Source: Seison nebaliae
Taxonomy: Eukaryota; Rotifera; Pararotatoria; Seisonacea; Seisonidae
Length of the DNA stretch: 64,000 bases
Reading direction: 5' to 3'
NCBI GenBank assembly: GCA_023231475.1
Contig: JALJEE010001801.1
Coordinates: 1 to 64,000, forward strand
Below are positions 22,101-32,324 of the stretch, one piece after another. A model generated the notes under the pieces. It was not told the DNA's origin, made no database searches, and worked only from the letters and a program-made list of their open reading frames with translations. Positions within the stretch are counted from its first letter, which is position 1; each line of letters starts with the position of its first letter. The position numbers and the translations under genes are program-made.

Positions 22101-22349
22101 TTGTTTCCTCACAATCAAAAAAAAGTTAAGGAGAGGACGTATGTTCAACTCTCGAACATTCTTCTACATTATATGTATGATGGAATTGATGGAATGGATC
22201 GTGAAAGTTTTATTCTTGAGAAATGTCTAAACTGTTGTGGAGGAAATGATTATGAATTCTTCGTATCTCCTAACAATTTTAATGATGTTTATTTAAAAAT
22301 GATTGATAGAAATACTGGAAAAAAATTTGAAAATTATATATATATATGA
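22101..22349 (+). CDS. Hypothetical small ORF, possibly an exon or fragment
   Basis: An open frame of up to 82 codons with mixed composition (QKKVKERTYVQLSNILLHYM, then LEKCLNCCGGNDYEF). The Cys pattern CLNCC is suggestive, but I cannot link it to a family. It ends in a (TA)n run. It could be a remnant of a gene; low confidence. Confidence 0.2.
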   Translation: MFPHNQKKVKERTYVQLSNILLHYMYDGIDGMDRESFILEKCLNCCGGNDYEFFVSPNNFNDVYLKMIDRNTGKKFENYIYI

Positions 22350-22507
22350 GAGAGAAAAAGAATTATGAAATAAAAATTTGTGGAGAATTTATATTTTGGA
22401 GATGGCTTGAAATAATTCCACGATATTGATAATGATGGAAAGTTGATGGAAAGTTGATGGAATTTCCAGAAATTTACGATTGAAGCTCAATCGCTGACCT
22501 TGAGAAT

Positions 22508-23647
22508 ATGGACCGAATAATTTGGATTGAACAATTCGCTTTATTTCCTCATGAACATGAAGAGTTGTCGATTGGAAATGTCGATTTGTTAAATGGTGAA
22601 GACGACACCGTTTATCGACACGGTAAATTGACCCTGACGAATTATCGATTAATATGGAGAGATGAAGAAGATCGTCGCAGTATTATGTCGTTGGATTTGG
22701 AGCAAGCGATCTTCCTCCAACAATCGTCAAGTCATCATCATTCGATGCAGATCTATTTGTCGCCCGTTCCTCATCATTATCGTAATTGGCGTTCGATTGT
22801 CAATTCGTCAAATTTCAATTATGTGACAGTGAAATTCCATTCAGGTAATCGATCGGAATTCGAACGACGTTTTAATGAGAAGACAAAAGAGAAAATTTGG
22901 ACAATTCGTCCCATCAATTTATTGGAAAAGAAGAATCATCGATCAAATATCGGCTTAATTGGAATCGAACGAAATCGATTAAATGAATTTAGTCAAAATA
23001 AGAAAACAATGTCAGATGCTTTTGAAGACATTAAATCGTTAATGAAGAAAGCAAAAGAGATGGTCGATCTGTCGAAAGTCATTTGTCATTCACTTCAAAA
23101 TAATAATAATGAAATTCAGGAATATCGAACGACCATTCTCCAATTGGGATTGATCGATCAACCTGTCACGAAAAAAACGACCTCACATTATCATGAAGAA
23201 TTGGCGAAAGAAATGATCAATGTCATCATTCCAACGTTGAAGGAACATAACGGTATTATGTCGTTAGCTGAAGTTTATTGTCGATGGAATCGGGCACGTG
23301 GACTCCACATGTTATCGCCAGAAGATGTGAGTATGGCGGTGGACATCATCCCACAACATACCGTCACATTAACGGTTTTGGAAGATGGAACGAAAATCGT
23401 CTCACTTCCATCATATATCAGAGATTTGGAGAATGAGGTGAATGTGGAATTACAAACGAATTATCTCACAAACAATATCGGATTGTCATCGTGTACCATC
23501 GCACAGACATTGTCGAGACCAGCCGCCATAATTCGAAATATTCTCCTCCTTCTTGAGAGCAAAGGCGAAGTGTGTCGAGATGAACATGTCAATTCTCTCA
23601 ATTTCTTCCCAAACATTTTCAACCAAATTCCACTTACTTCCACTTAA
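22508..23647 (+). CDS. VPS36: VPS36, ESCRT-II subunit (EAP45)
   Basis: Single exon, 379 aa, close to the 386 aa of human VPS36. The N-terminal GLUE (split PH) domain is seen in DRIIWIEQFALF, GKLTLTNYRLIWRDEEDRRS and LDLEQAIFLQQ. It binds phosphoinositide and ubiquitin. The linker GLIGIERNR and MSDAFEDIKSLMKKAKEMVD corresponds to the conserved [20 protein letters not shown]. The tandem winged-helix part is represented by HNGIMSLAEVYCRWNRARGL, LSPEDV and the C-terminal GEVCRDEHVNSLNFFPNIF. It would act at endosomes in sorting ubiquitinated membrane cargo into multivesicular bodies. Its stop lies 17 bp from the stop of the opposite-strand gene. Confidence 0.95.
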   Translation: MDRIIWIEQFALFPHEHEELSIGNVDLLNGEDDTVYRHGKLTLTNYRLIWRDEEDRRSIMSLDLEQAIFLQQSSSHHHSMQIYLSPVPHHYRNWRSIVNSSNFNYVTVKFHSGNRSEFERRFNEKTKEKIWTIRPINLLEKKNHRSNIGLIGIERNRLNEFSQNKKTMSDAFEDIKSLMKKAKEMVDLSKVICHSLQNNNNEIQEYRTTILQLGLIDQPVTKKTTSHYHEELAKEMINVIIPTLKEHNGIMSLAEVYCRWNRARGLHMLSPEDVSMAVDIIPQHTVTLTVLEDGTKIVSLPSYIRDLENEVNVELQTNYLTNNIGLSSCTIAQTLSRPAAIIRNILLLLESKGEVCRDEHVNSLNFFPNIFNQIPLTST

Positions 23648-23664
23648 CATTTTTCTTTTCTTCA

Positions 23665-25041
23665 TTAAATTATCGTGTGATCGATTTGATGACTCGTAGT
23701 TATGTAACTGTCGAGATCGGTACATTTCAAATGTGTCGTCTCTCTCTCTGTCGTCTTGTCACGGGTGGATGAATTGCATCGAATTGCACCAGATGAATAA
23801 GATGAAGAATTGGTCATTTCCGAGAATTGACTATAACTACAATTACTACTATTTCCACTACTACTACTACTTCGATGACATAGTTTTGATGATAATAATA
23901 ATTTCGTTTCAACTGATGATATATCAAATCCTTTCGATGGATTCCATTGATGTTTTCTATTCAAATTATTATCATTATTATTATTATTATTATTGATGAT
24001 GTTCTTTTTCTTATTATTGTTCTTATTATTGATGTTGTTGTTATTGTTATTATTATTCATGCTGTTGTTATTGTTATTATTATTGATGTTGTTGTTATTA
24101 TTGTTGTTTGTAAGAATTGATGGTTGTAAATATCGATTTTTTTCATACATTTGTCTTAATGATTTTCTTAAAGCATTTGAATATTGTCGGGAGAAAGTGG
24201 TGGTAGATAATTTTGAAGGATTAATAATAGTTGGACTTTTCAATCCGTTATTCTTTTTCACCTCCTTCCAATTGTTGATGTCGTCGATGGTTCTCACGGG
24301 AAGATAGGACCCTTTCCAATGATTCAATTTCTCCTCATTTTTATTCAATTTGAATCGATTCGACATTTCTGTCATAACTTTGTCAATATCCCGATTCTTC
24401 TTTATACAATTTTTCAACGGCACATTATCATGGAGGGAATTGGAGAAATAATAATAATTATCTTTTGGTAATTTTAAATGGAAATTTTCGTTACTCGCAA
24501 AATCCTTTATCAATTTCGTCTTTTCTTCCGAATGTTCGTTGTTCGACTGAATTTGATCTTTCAACTTCTTCTCGTACTCCATTTGGAGTTCTCTCTGTAA
24601 ATATTTATTGTAGTGATGGAGACATAATTGAGATTCGTGAGCAGCTACTCGATGACAACAAGCACATTTGATAACGGTCGTTTCCATTTGTCGTTCGCGA
24701 ATTCTCATCAACTTCTCCACATTCTCATTCTCCACATAATTCCTGTTGGCGCGAGAAACTATCGATCTCTTCTCCAAATCCCAATTCTTGATACCATTTC
24801 TCCTCTCATCATCCCTCCTCTGACGGTTTTGGGTCGAATGAAAATGATTATTGGATGTCGATCTCGTATATTTGTTGAGGTTCATCTCGTTCCTTCCTCG
24901 AGTGTTTGTTAATGAGTCGCCGTCAACATCCGATTGTTTACGTTGATTACGTTCCTGTTGTCGCTCTCTGTACAATTGAAGTCGTTTGTGCAATTCTTCT
25001 GCACTCACTTCATGATAATCGGCGAGATTCTGCGTCGACAA
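23665..25041 (-). CDS. Asn-rich protein with a small Cys4-type motif, unknown
   Basis: About 458 aa in the main exon. The first residues are LSTQNLADYHEVSAEELHKR and no in-frame ATG starts them. A GTAAGA..GTGTCAG pair at about 25095-25046 suggests a 50 bp intron and an upstream exon carrying the start, which I could not place. Features: an Arg/Gln-rich helix, then VIKCACCHRVAAHESQLCLHH, a possible zinc-binding knuckle (CxC..C..HH), then a coiled coil (LQRELQMEYEKKLKDQI). Long poly-Asn runs (AAT/AAC mixed codons) and a Ser-rich tail follow. No family recognised. It is transcribed convergently with VPS36. Confidence 0.5.
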   Translation of the reverse strand: MSTQNLADYHEVSAEELHKRLQLYRERQQERNQRKQSDVDGDSLTNTRGRNEMNLNKYTRSTSNNHFHSTQNRQRRDDERRNGIKNWDLEKRSIVSRANRNYVENENVEKLMRIRERQMETTVIKCACCHRVAAHESQLCLHHYNKYLQRELQMEYEKKLKDQIQSNNEHSEEKTKLIKDFASNENFHLKLPKDNYYYFSNSLHDNVPLKNCIKKNRDIDKVMTEMSNRFKLNKNEEKLNHWKGSYLPVRTIDDINNWKEVKKNNGLKSPTIINPSKLSTTTFSRQYSNALRKSLRQMYEKNRYLQPSILTNNNNNNNINNNNNNNSMNNNNNNNNINNKNNNKKKNIINNNNNNNDNNLNRKHQWNPSKGFDISSVETKLLLSSKLCHRSSSSSGNSSNCSYSQFSEMTNSSSYSSGAIRCNSSTRDKTTERETTHLKCTDLDSYITTSHQIDHTII

Positions 25042-25987
25042 TATCGGACTGACACGACAATAAAATTCTTCTTCTTCTTCTTCTTCTCGTCTTCTTACCT
25101 GATTGTGGTTTGCCTATTTTTTTTTTTTTTTTTTGAAAGAAAAATTAATAATTGTGGAAATGAGGAGGAATGATCGAGTTATGATTGAAGTTTAAATCGA
25201 TGTCATGAAATTGCAACATTGGCATTGCATCGAGAGGGAGGTGAAGGAAGGAAAGAAAGACTTTTCTACATTCAACAGAATATTATACCTCAAACAAATT
25301 CGTTTCCTTATTTGTTGGGGGAAGGAAATGCAACAACTTCTCATAATATTCATCTTCTCATTCCTCACAGTAACAGACGATCGATCGACCGGTAGATCGA
25401 ATTATTCATTCGTCACTAAACTCTTCCGGCGTACACACACGCGCAAAACTTTCAAGTTTTATGTGCATGATTACAAATAATGATAATTGGATGAGTGAAC
25501 TATTCTTCCGTCATTAACATAATTATGATGGAATCGATTATGATGGAAATGAAGAAATTTCTTCTTCTGGACAAGAGGCGAGGAAAAGATGAATGTAATT
25601 CCTATCGGTATTGAATGACGATAAATTTCATCGATCAATCCATTCATTCATCGAATGAGATCGATGTAACTTTATCTCTAAATCTTCCTCCTCTTTCTCT
25701 TCTTCTTCTTCTTCTTCTTCTTCGTCTTCTTCTTCCATTCTCAGAAACTCTTCAAATCAATAACAAATTATCAATAAGAATTGAGTTAAATGAACAGAAG
25801 AGATAGAATAGAATGATAGAACATCACGAACATTATTTGATTATAATCCTGGTTCAATTTCATCATCATCATCATCATCATCAACAGATTCATACCGTTA
25901 TTGTGATAGTTACTCTCTATACATTAGTGAAATTGAATCATCAAGAAATCTTCTCAAACTTTTTATTGTTAATTTCATGTCTCTATG

Positions 25988-26028
25988 GTGTGTGCGTGTG
26001 TGTGTGTTTTGTGTGTGTGTGCGTGTGT
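25988..26028 (+). repeat. (TG)n microsatellite
   Basis: Interrupted TG repeat with GTGTGTGCGTGTGTG units; simple sequence only. Confidence 0.85.
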
Positions 26029-26529
26029 GGAAAACATCTATCCGAACTCACAATATCGTCATATTTTAGAGTTGGAGACGGTGTGCGACCACTTCTGATG
26101 ATCAGGAGAGAAATGTGTGAAATTAATGGAGAGGAATGGGAAAGGATTTCGATTGTAATAGAATTTAGACGAATGATCTAGTTAGATGAAGTTCGTTCGT
26201 GGCGAATGGACGACAGATTTGACCTAGACAACTTAATCTAAATATATTTCCATTTCAATTACAACTGCCAAAACTAATCGGTCTGAAGTGGAAATTGAAA
26301 AGAAGGGAATGTTAGAGAGAGACAGATTCATTAATTTGTATTCTTCAATCCATTCCCAGTCGTACCGATTCTTCCGACTCTCACTTCGACTTTCATAGAA
26401 ACGGATTGCGGAAGAAGGAAAAGCACGACATGGAACGGGAAACTGACTATTCCTTCGATTAACTCAAACTTCACATACGAGTACATGTCGGAAGGGAAGG
26501 AGTACTACTTAAGACATCTCCCACCAATA

Positions 26530-26556
26530 CCACCACCACCACCACCACCACCACCA
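26530..26556 (+). repeat. (CCA)n microsatellite
   Basis: About nine CCA/CAC units. The poly-Pro frame over it is an artefact of the repeat. Confidence 0.8.
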
Positions 26557-27855
26557 ACACCATCATCACTATCCTACCATCTCATAGCTCACACGGATGT
26601 GGTTCGTCTCTCACACACACACACAAACCGTATACATGTCCTAAATAATAATCGTTTGATTCCGTCTTAACGAAGAACGATATAATTAGACAAGTTAATC
26701 GACAAGACATCTCTCGTAAGGATTGTAAGGAATCACATACTGTTTCCTCTGATGAGGTGAAGGAAGGTTGAGAAGGAGGAAGGGAGAGAAAGAGAGTGAG
26801 TGTGTGAAACGAGACGAATCGTACGAGAAATTGATTCAGTGAAATAACGTAACTTTACAACTCAACAGCCACTGTTGAGCCGATATTATTACATTTAGTT
26901 ATCGATTGAACTTTCTCCTTTTAATCTTTCATCAATTCAACTTGTAGAAAGATTTCCAGTCGATCAACGTCATTGTAATCGATATAATGTAGTGTCTGTT
27001 ATGATGTCTCTAGTGGCACTTCCCGCCCTCTCTCTCTCTCCTTCCACACAAAGCGTCATATATGTCGCAATTAGTACTGACTATTTTATTTCAAACAAAT
27101 AATAATATTTGTGAGTAATTGTTGCCGAAAATGTGAATGGCTTCATACACTAAAACTTATTGGAGATATGTGAGAGACCTTGATCTTTCTTCCTTCATTT
27201 GTTAAGAATAATTGGCGAGTATGGAAGAGACTTATATTACTACTCGTAGAACGATTTCCACCTTCTTCCAACCCGTCACCCAACGAAAAAGTAACGAATG
27301 AAATGGAATTACGTGTTCGTTGTCGAAAAAGAGATTGATGTGGAAGATGTTACATAACCTTAAGTTATTCAATATCATTCGATGACACACGAAATGAAGT
27401 ATTTTACTAACATGGCATTCCATTTCTGATAATCTAACGATTTGTCTTGGAGACAAATAAATGTGTTCATTCGTCTCGACCTTATCCGCTCCATTCTTCC
27501 GATGTTGTTGCTCGCCGTTTCTGCCCGATTCATTCGAATAATAGAATCGGTATTCATCCAATTGATGGAAAGACAAACGATTGCATTCATCCATCTCTAG
27601 AAATTGATGCCGTTCAATATTCTTCTTCCTTTCATTATGAAACACATTCGTCTCACTTGAATTATTATTGAATCGAAAGATGTGATCATTCGTCATCATC
27701 ATTGATTATTGATCCGATTGATCACTAAACAAATGAGTCGCTGATGAGAATTCATGAGATAGAGCTAAAATCTAGATTGACATGTTGCCAACAAAATGGA
27801 GGTTATGAGAATAAGGTAAATCAATATCATTCTTTCATTTTCAATCAGATCACAT

Positions 27856-27857
<2 letters not shown>

Positions 27858-27905
<48 letters not shown>
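27858..27905 (+). repeat. (CAT)n microsatellite
   Basis: About sixteen perfect CAT units, which make a spurious poly-His frame on plus and poly-Asp on minus. Confidence 0.9.
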
Positions 27906-29494
27906 TCAATTGAAGTGAAATATTTATTAAACACATCTCACTCCCACCACCACACACATAACACAGGATTGAAATCAAACATGAAAAAATGAAGAAATTT
28001 GCGTGTAAAGAAGATTCATTAATATTTTCGTTCACTTGTCAAAATTGAGAGTAAACACAATTAATTGGATAAAATTTCTTAGGTGAAAATATTCTCTCGT
28101 TTCTCTCGCCCAAAAGAAAAATTCTTCGTTTAATGAAATTCTTTTATTTCATTCAATTTCATAAACTTATCGTTCTAATCTATATGTGAGAGAAATCTTG
28201 TGAAGGAAGAAAAAGACCGTCCCATACCTTGACAACGACCAGCAACGATGGAAATATGATGTTGAAAGTAGAAGGTACATTCAATTCAATTCGAATAGGA
28301 GCCTTCATTTCCATTAAATAGTTCCTATGTTGAATTAATAGAATGGAATCGACATAACTAAACTTACCCGAAACATTATTCGTGTGTGTTGTGAGAGAGT
28401 GAGCATAATAACTCATAAACATTCGAAGGATAAATAAATCATCTTTCTTTCCAAATGTTCACTAATCCGCTAATTGCTACATCTGTTCCTATCCGACAAC
28501 AAATCGACGGAAGTTTATAAACGAACTTTACCTAATCGGAAGGGAAGAAATCATTTTCCCTTAAGATTTCATCCTAACGGAAGTAAGATTCGTTCGACGT
28601 TGTGGACGTGGAGAAAAAAGAGAAGTTATCGCACGTATTCAATTTCAATCGATATCAAGTAAACGTCTAAATGGTTGTGTGGAAAGGCATCTAACATCTT
28701 CACTCATTATGACATGTTCGATCTATCACATTCCCTAGTTGAATCATCCACATTTCAATACCATCACCACCACCATAAACAACATAATCTGAATGAGTAT
28801 CTTTATCTGAATAAAAGAAAATCATAAAAACATTTTGAAATTCTTTCATGTAATGACCATATGTTGTTTTTACCTAATTCTCCAATTCTTCTCCAGTTTT
28901 TGACGAAATCGAAAAACTCATTTTTTCTTCGTCTCCTTAACAGATAAAAGAAAACATTTGTCGAGTTGAGAAACTACCGAATAGTTGTGGGAATAGTTAT
29001 TCTTCCTTTCCTGACCAACTGACTAAGAACAACAATCTCGTTGAACGAGGAAGGAAAAGAAAAAAAGAAAGAAGTTTCCACTTGATGGAAACTTTATAAA
29101 TTTTCCTCGACAAATTTTTCATTTCGTCAAAACTTCTTATTTGATAATGTAAGTCTCGACATGCAATCACATGTAATTGGCTAAGTGAAATTCGTGTGAT
29201 ATTTATCCAATTCCCACTCATTACTCGTTATTTCACTCTCGAATGTTATGTGTGTGTGAAAATGTGCACAAATCGATCTTCTGATTATTTTGAATGAGGA
29301 AATGGCGAGAATGGAATTTCCAGGAAATATTCGAAGAAATCTGGTAAGGAAAGAATTATCAGTTTACATAAGAGTTGAGTGAACGCCGAATGAATGAATA
29401 ATTCGTTCCATCAAATTCATACGATTCGGGACTGATGAGAATTTAATAGGAATATAATTAGTGAAGTTTAGGAAAAAAAAAGAAAAGGCTCTGT

Positions 29495-29543
29495 GTTCGG
29501 AGGGGCGAACATATCGATGAGGTGAGAGAACGTGGGCGTTCTC
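29495..29543. other. Two adjacent short hairpins in a GC-richer patch
   Basis: GTTCG/CGAAC (stem 29495-29499 with 29506-29510) and GAGAACG/CGTTCTC (stem 29526-29532 with 29537-29543, loop TGGG) stand 15 bp apart. The local GC content is unlike the surroundings. It could be a structured RNA element or two paired binding sites. Confidence 0.35.
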
Positions 29544-29816
29544 GTTTCAATTCATCAGATCTCTCACTAATTCCACGACAATTGTTTTTTTGGCTCTTTC
29601 GGTGGCGGCGGCGACGATTATTATCATTTGAATTTCATCAGTTCCATGTATGATCGGGCGATTTGGTTGTTTTTGAGGAAATGGAGTAAAATGATGAATA
29701 AAATTATCAAACGAATGGAAGTCGATTAGTTTTTATTCTCTTGTTAATAATTCGTTTGGAATTGAGGGTAAAGTATAAATATAAGGAATGAATGGACAAT
29801 GGTCATTCGAGATATG

Positions 29817-29862
29817 ATGACGACGACGACGACGACGATGATGATGATGATGATGATGATGA
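29817..29862 (+). repeat. (GAC)n(GAT)n microsatellite
   Basis: A run of GAC triplets passes into GAT triplets; a simple compound repeat. Confidence 0.9.
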
Positions 29863-29955
29863 GAATATATAAATTAGAACCACTCTCATTTCGATGATGA
29901 TGTAAGAGCAAATAAAATAATTATTTGTATTTTACTCTTCGTTCCATCTCAACTC

Positions 29956-29969
29956 GTTGCCATGGTAAC
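29956..29969. promoter_or_regulatory. Perfect RFX X-box palindrome
   Basis: GTTGCCATGGTAAC is a full symmetric RFX site (GTTGCCAT + ATGGTAAC halves). RFX factors regulate ciliary genes through X-boxes. No start of a recognised gene lies within 1 kb, so its target is unknown. Confidence 0.5.
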
Positions 29970-31060
29970 CTCCAATTTATTTACATGTCCAACTTATCCA
30001 TTCGAACCTAATCGGATAGTATCTGATAGTGAATAAATATTTCCACGGTGGGGAACTTCTTTAATTAGTTTGTAAATATTTAATGATTAATATTTCGTTA
30101 TCGATTATCATGTCGTTGTCTGGTCATGTTGATACAAATTAATTGTCATCTGGAATAAATGGCAAACCATTTCTAATAATCGACCACATCTCAACGACAG
30201 TCAATGGCGACGGTAGTGGAGAATCAATTCGATTTGATTGTTCTCTACCTCAACCACACGAGGAGGAGGGAGGGAATGAGAAAGAATTTTAATTCGATAT
30301 TACCTCCAATTTATCGATGATTATTCTCCCAATTTAATAATATTTCCAATCGTCCAGTAACCGCGACGAGATATATGGACAAATTTCATTCAACTATTCC
30401 TCAATATATCGGTGAGTAGTAGTAGTAGGGAGAGTACGTCAATTAGAGAGTACATTGATGTAGTGAATGGAAACGGAAACGATTTCTTAAGAAAATACAG
30501 TATTATCTCTTCGACCAGTTCAGTCATGAAGGAAAATTGAAAGCTGATTGAAGTTTCCATCCCTCCATCTTTTTTTCCGTCACCGTTCCAAGCTAATTTA
30601 CATAATCTTCTTCTACTCACCATCGAGAAGGCGGTGAAGTTCATTCTTCAATTTCTCCACTAAAATTAATTTTCCGAAAATTTAAAGTTAATTCTTTATC
30701 ATCATTTTCATTCCATCTGATGGTTTTGAATAAAATAATTTCTTATTAAATAAACATGAGATGACAAGTCGAAAATGGTTAATTAGTAAAAATGAATAAA
30801 TTTAAAAAAGAAAAAAATTTCCATAAAAATTTCATAAAAAAATTTAATTAGATAATTTCACTTCGGAGTAAATTGATTATTTGGAATGTTGGAATGGAAT
30901 GAGAGTATGAGAAGAGACAGTAGAAGTAATTATAATTGGAGTTAAACGTATAGCTTCAATTTGACTATTACAGCACATTTGAATCATTTCAACGGAAAAC
31001 AGAAGAAATTTCATTTTTTCATTTGTTTCGTGTAATAACTTTAGTTCGTGTTAGTTAATA

Positions 31061-31546
31061 ATGCCACGACGAGCAGGTAGAAGTGCCCGATCGCCAATGG
31101 GTGGCGGTCGACCGATGCAACGAAAACCAACCGCACCAGCACCACGAAGTGCTGTGGCTGCACCTCCTCCACAATCTCCGCCCACTATCGCCCAACCTCG
31201 ACAACCAGGAATGATGTCTCAAATAGCATCAACTGCTGCTGGTGTTGCCATTGGTAGTACGGTCGCTCATGGCATAACTGGAATGATGTCATCTCGAGGA
31301 TCGAATGAAGTCCAACAAGAACAACAACCACAACAAAATCTGTCGGCACAACAACAACAACAGTTGGAGGATCGTGCACAAGAAGTGTGTTCAGCGCAAT
31401 TTCAAGACTTTATGAGATGTGCACAAAGTCAATCTGATTTGAAATTATGTCAAGGATTCTCTGACGCTTTAAATAATTGCAAACTCAATTTCTACCAACA
31501 ACAACAACAACAAACAAATTCTAACAATCATAATTCTTATTTTTAG
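31061..31546 (+). CDS. CHCHD2: CHCHD2/CHCHD10-type mitochondrial twin-CX9C protein
   Basis: Single exon, 161 aa. The N-terminus MPRRAGRSARSP is the Arg-rich, acid-free targeting segment. Next come Pro/Ala-rich sequence and the conserved hydrophobic Gly stretch MSQIASTAAGVAIGSTVAHG. A Gln-rich linker leads to the CHCH domain with two CX9C pairs (CSAQFQDFMRC and CQGFSDALNNC). CHCHD2 works in the mitochondrial intermembrane space (respiration, MICOS link, stress response) and can act in the nucleus. The poly-Gln runs (CAA/CAG) are lineage-specific. The start is supported by the position of the targeting sequence. Confidence 0.92.
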   Translation: MPRRAGRSARSPMGGGRPMQRKPTAPAPRSAVAAPPPQSPPTIAQPRQPGMMSQIASTAAGVAIGSTVAHGITGMMSSRGSNEVQQEQQPQQNLSAQQQQQLEDRAQEVCSAQFQDFMRCAQSQSDLKLCQGFSDALNNCKLNFYQQQQQQTNSNNHNSYF

Positions 31547-31783
31547 ATTACATCGAAAAAAAATTTTAAATAATAATTTAAAATTAAATTAATTTTAAAT
31601 AAATGGTTTTCGGTGAAATTAGAATTATTCCCCCGTTCGATTTTTTATAGAATGTTCATTTTAATATTTCAAATAAATAAAAATCATAAATTAAATTTTG
31701 AATATGGAAATAAATATGGAAATGTATTGGAAGGATATCGAACAATAAAGAATTATGGCAGGAAGACGATAAATATAATATAG

Positions 31784-32179
31784 TCAAATATAAAATAATT
31801 CGCAATTATCATTCTTCATCGATTGATTGCCTTTCTTCTGTTTGTTCTTCGAGATGATATCTGAATAGAATCGAATGAATTGTTTGAATTTCTTCTTGGT
31901 GATTCGATATTTCCCTTCCTTTTTCTCATTATTCGATTTGTTCTCGAATATTAATCGTTTCCTTGAGACGATTGGAGTGGATGTACGACAGAATAATGAT
32001 GAAGATTGATTTGAGCCGAAAGTTGTGATGAGAAACGTCGTATTTTCTTTCTTCGGAGTACTCGTAAGAGTAATATAAGTTAACGAGTCATCGTAACTCG
32101 ATTGATCATTTGCCAAGTCTAATTGGGAAGAATAACAGTTCTGATATGAAGTTGAATTGTTTACCGTTTTCATAGACAT
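31784..32179 (-). CDS. Small basic protein, unknown
   Basis: 131 aa from ATG at 32179 (a second Met follows at 32173). The first half is Ser/Thr-rich with phosphosite-like sequence (LTSTPKKENTTF, RTSTPIVSRKR). The second half is Lys-rich (YRITKKKFKQFIRFYSDII). No family recognised. A TATA-like TATAAAAAG at 32244-32236 lies about 60 bp upstream of the ATG, which supports a real gene. Confidence 0.4.
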   Translation of the reverse strand: MSMKTVNNSTSYQNCYSSQLDLANDQSSYDDSLTYITLTSTPKKENTTFLITTFGSNQSSSLFCRTSTPIVSRKRLIFENKSNNEKKEGKYRITKKKFKQFIRFYSDIISKNKQKKGNQSMKNDNCELFYI

Positions 32180-32211
32180 GTTGATGATGATGATGTTGAT
32201 AAGTGGAATAA

Positions 32212-32230
32212 TGTCTAGACTGTCTAGACA
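32212..32230. promoter_or_regulatory. Tandem palindrome TGTCTAGACTGTCTAGACA
   Basis: Two GTCTAGAC palindromes spaced by one base lie where transcription from the neighbouring TATA box should begin. They contain two SMAD-type GTCTAGAC sites. Function is inferred. Confidence 0.35.
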
Positions 32231-32235
32231 ACTTT

Positions 32236-32244
32236 CTTTTTATA
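32236..32244 (-). promoter_or_regulatory. TATA-box-like element
   Basis: TATAAAAAG on the minus strand, 57-65 bp upstream of the ATG at 32179. A start of transcription about 30 bp downstream would fall in the repeated GTCTAGAC palindromes. Confidence 0.4.
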
Positions 32245-32324
32245 GTCTCATCATCGCAATCACCGTACCAGATCGTCAATAATGTAATTCGTGCAATTCT
32301 CTTCATTAGACGTGCAATTTCCAA

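Larger units (their letters stand above)
20783..22507. other. Intergenic region upstream of LPMO and VPS36
   Basis: This is a divergent promoter region of 1.7 kb. A 193-codon plus-strand frame at 21134-21715 is built largely on simple repeats, including an (AC)n run near 21315-21350, and I do not accept it. The one frame with protein-like composition is listed separately (22101-22349). The rest shows nothing. Confidence 0.4.
25042..31060. other. 6-kb gene-poor stretch rich in simple repeats
   Basis: No recognisable protein-coding gene on either strand. It has a poly-T tract near 25113-25134, (TG)n, (CCA)n, (CAT)n and (GAC/GAT)n runs, CT-rich patches and many short unsupported frames. The largest of these is minus strand 27702-27232 (156 codons). 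It has protein-like composition at first (ECNRLSFHQLDEYRFYY without a homologue), but I would not call it. The stretch also holds a perfect RFX X-box (29956-29969) and two adjacent hairpins (29495-29543). It could be a regulatory region, a large intron/UTR, or hold a long non-coding RNA. Confidence 0.4.

Noticed and set aside
26485-26670. Poly-Pro frame
   Set aside because: Produced by the (CCA)n microsatellite and flanking low complexity.
27232-27702. 156-codon minus-strand frame
   Set aside because: Composition is partly protein-like and a donor-like GTTAGT occurs, but no downstream exon in phase or homology was found.
27744-28035. Poly-His (plus) and poly-Asp (minus) frames
   Set aside because: Produced by the (CAT)n microsatellite.
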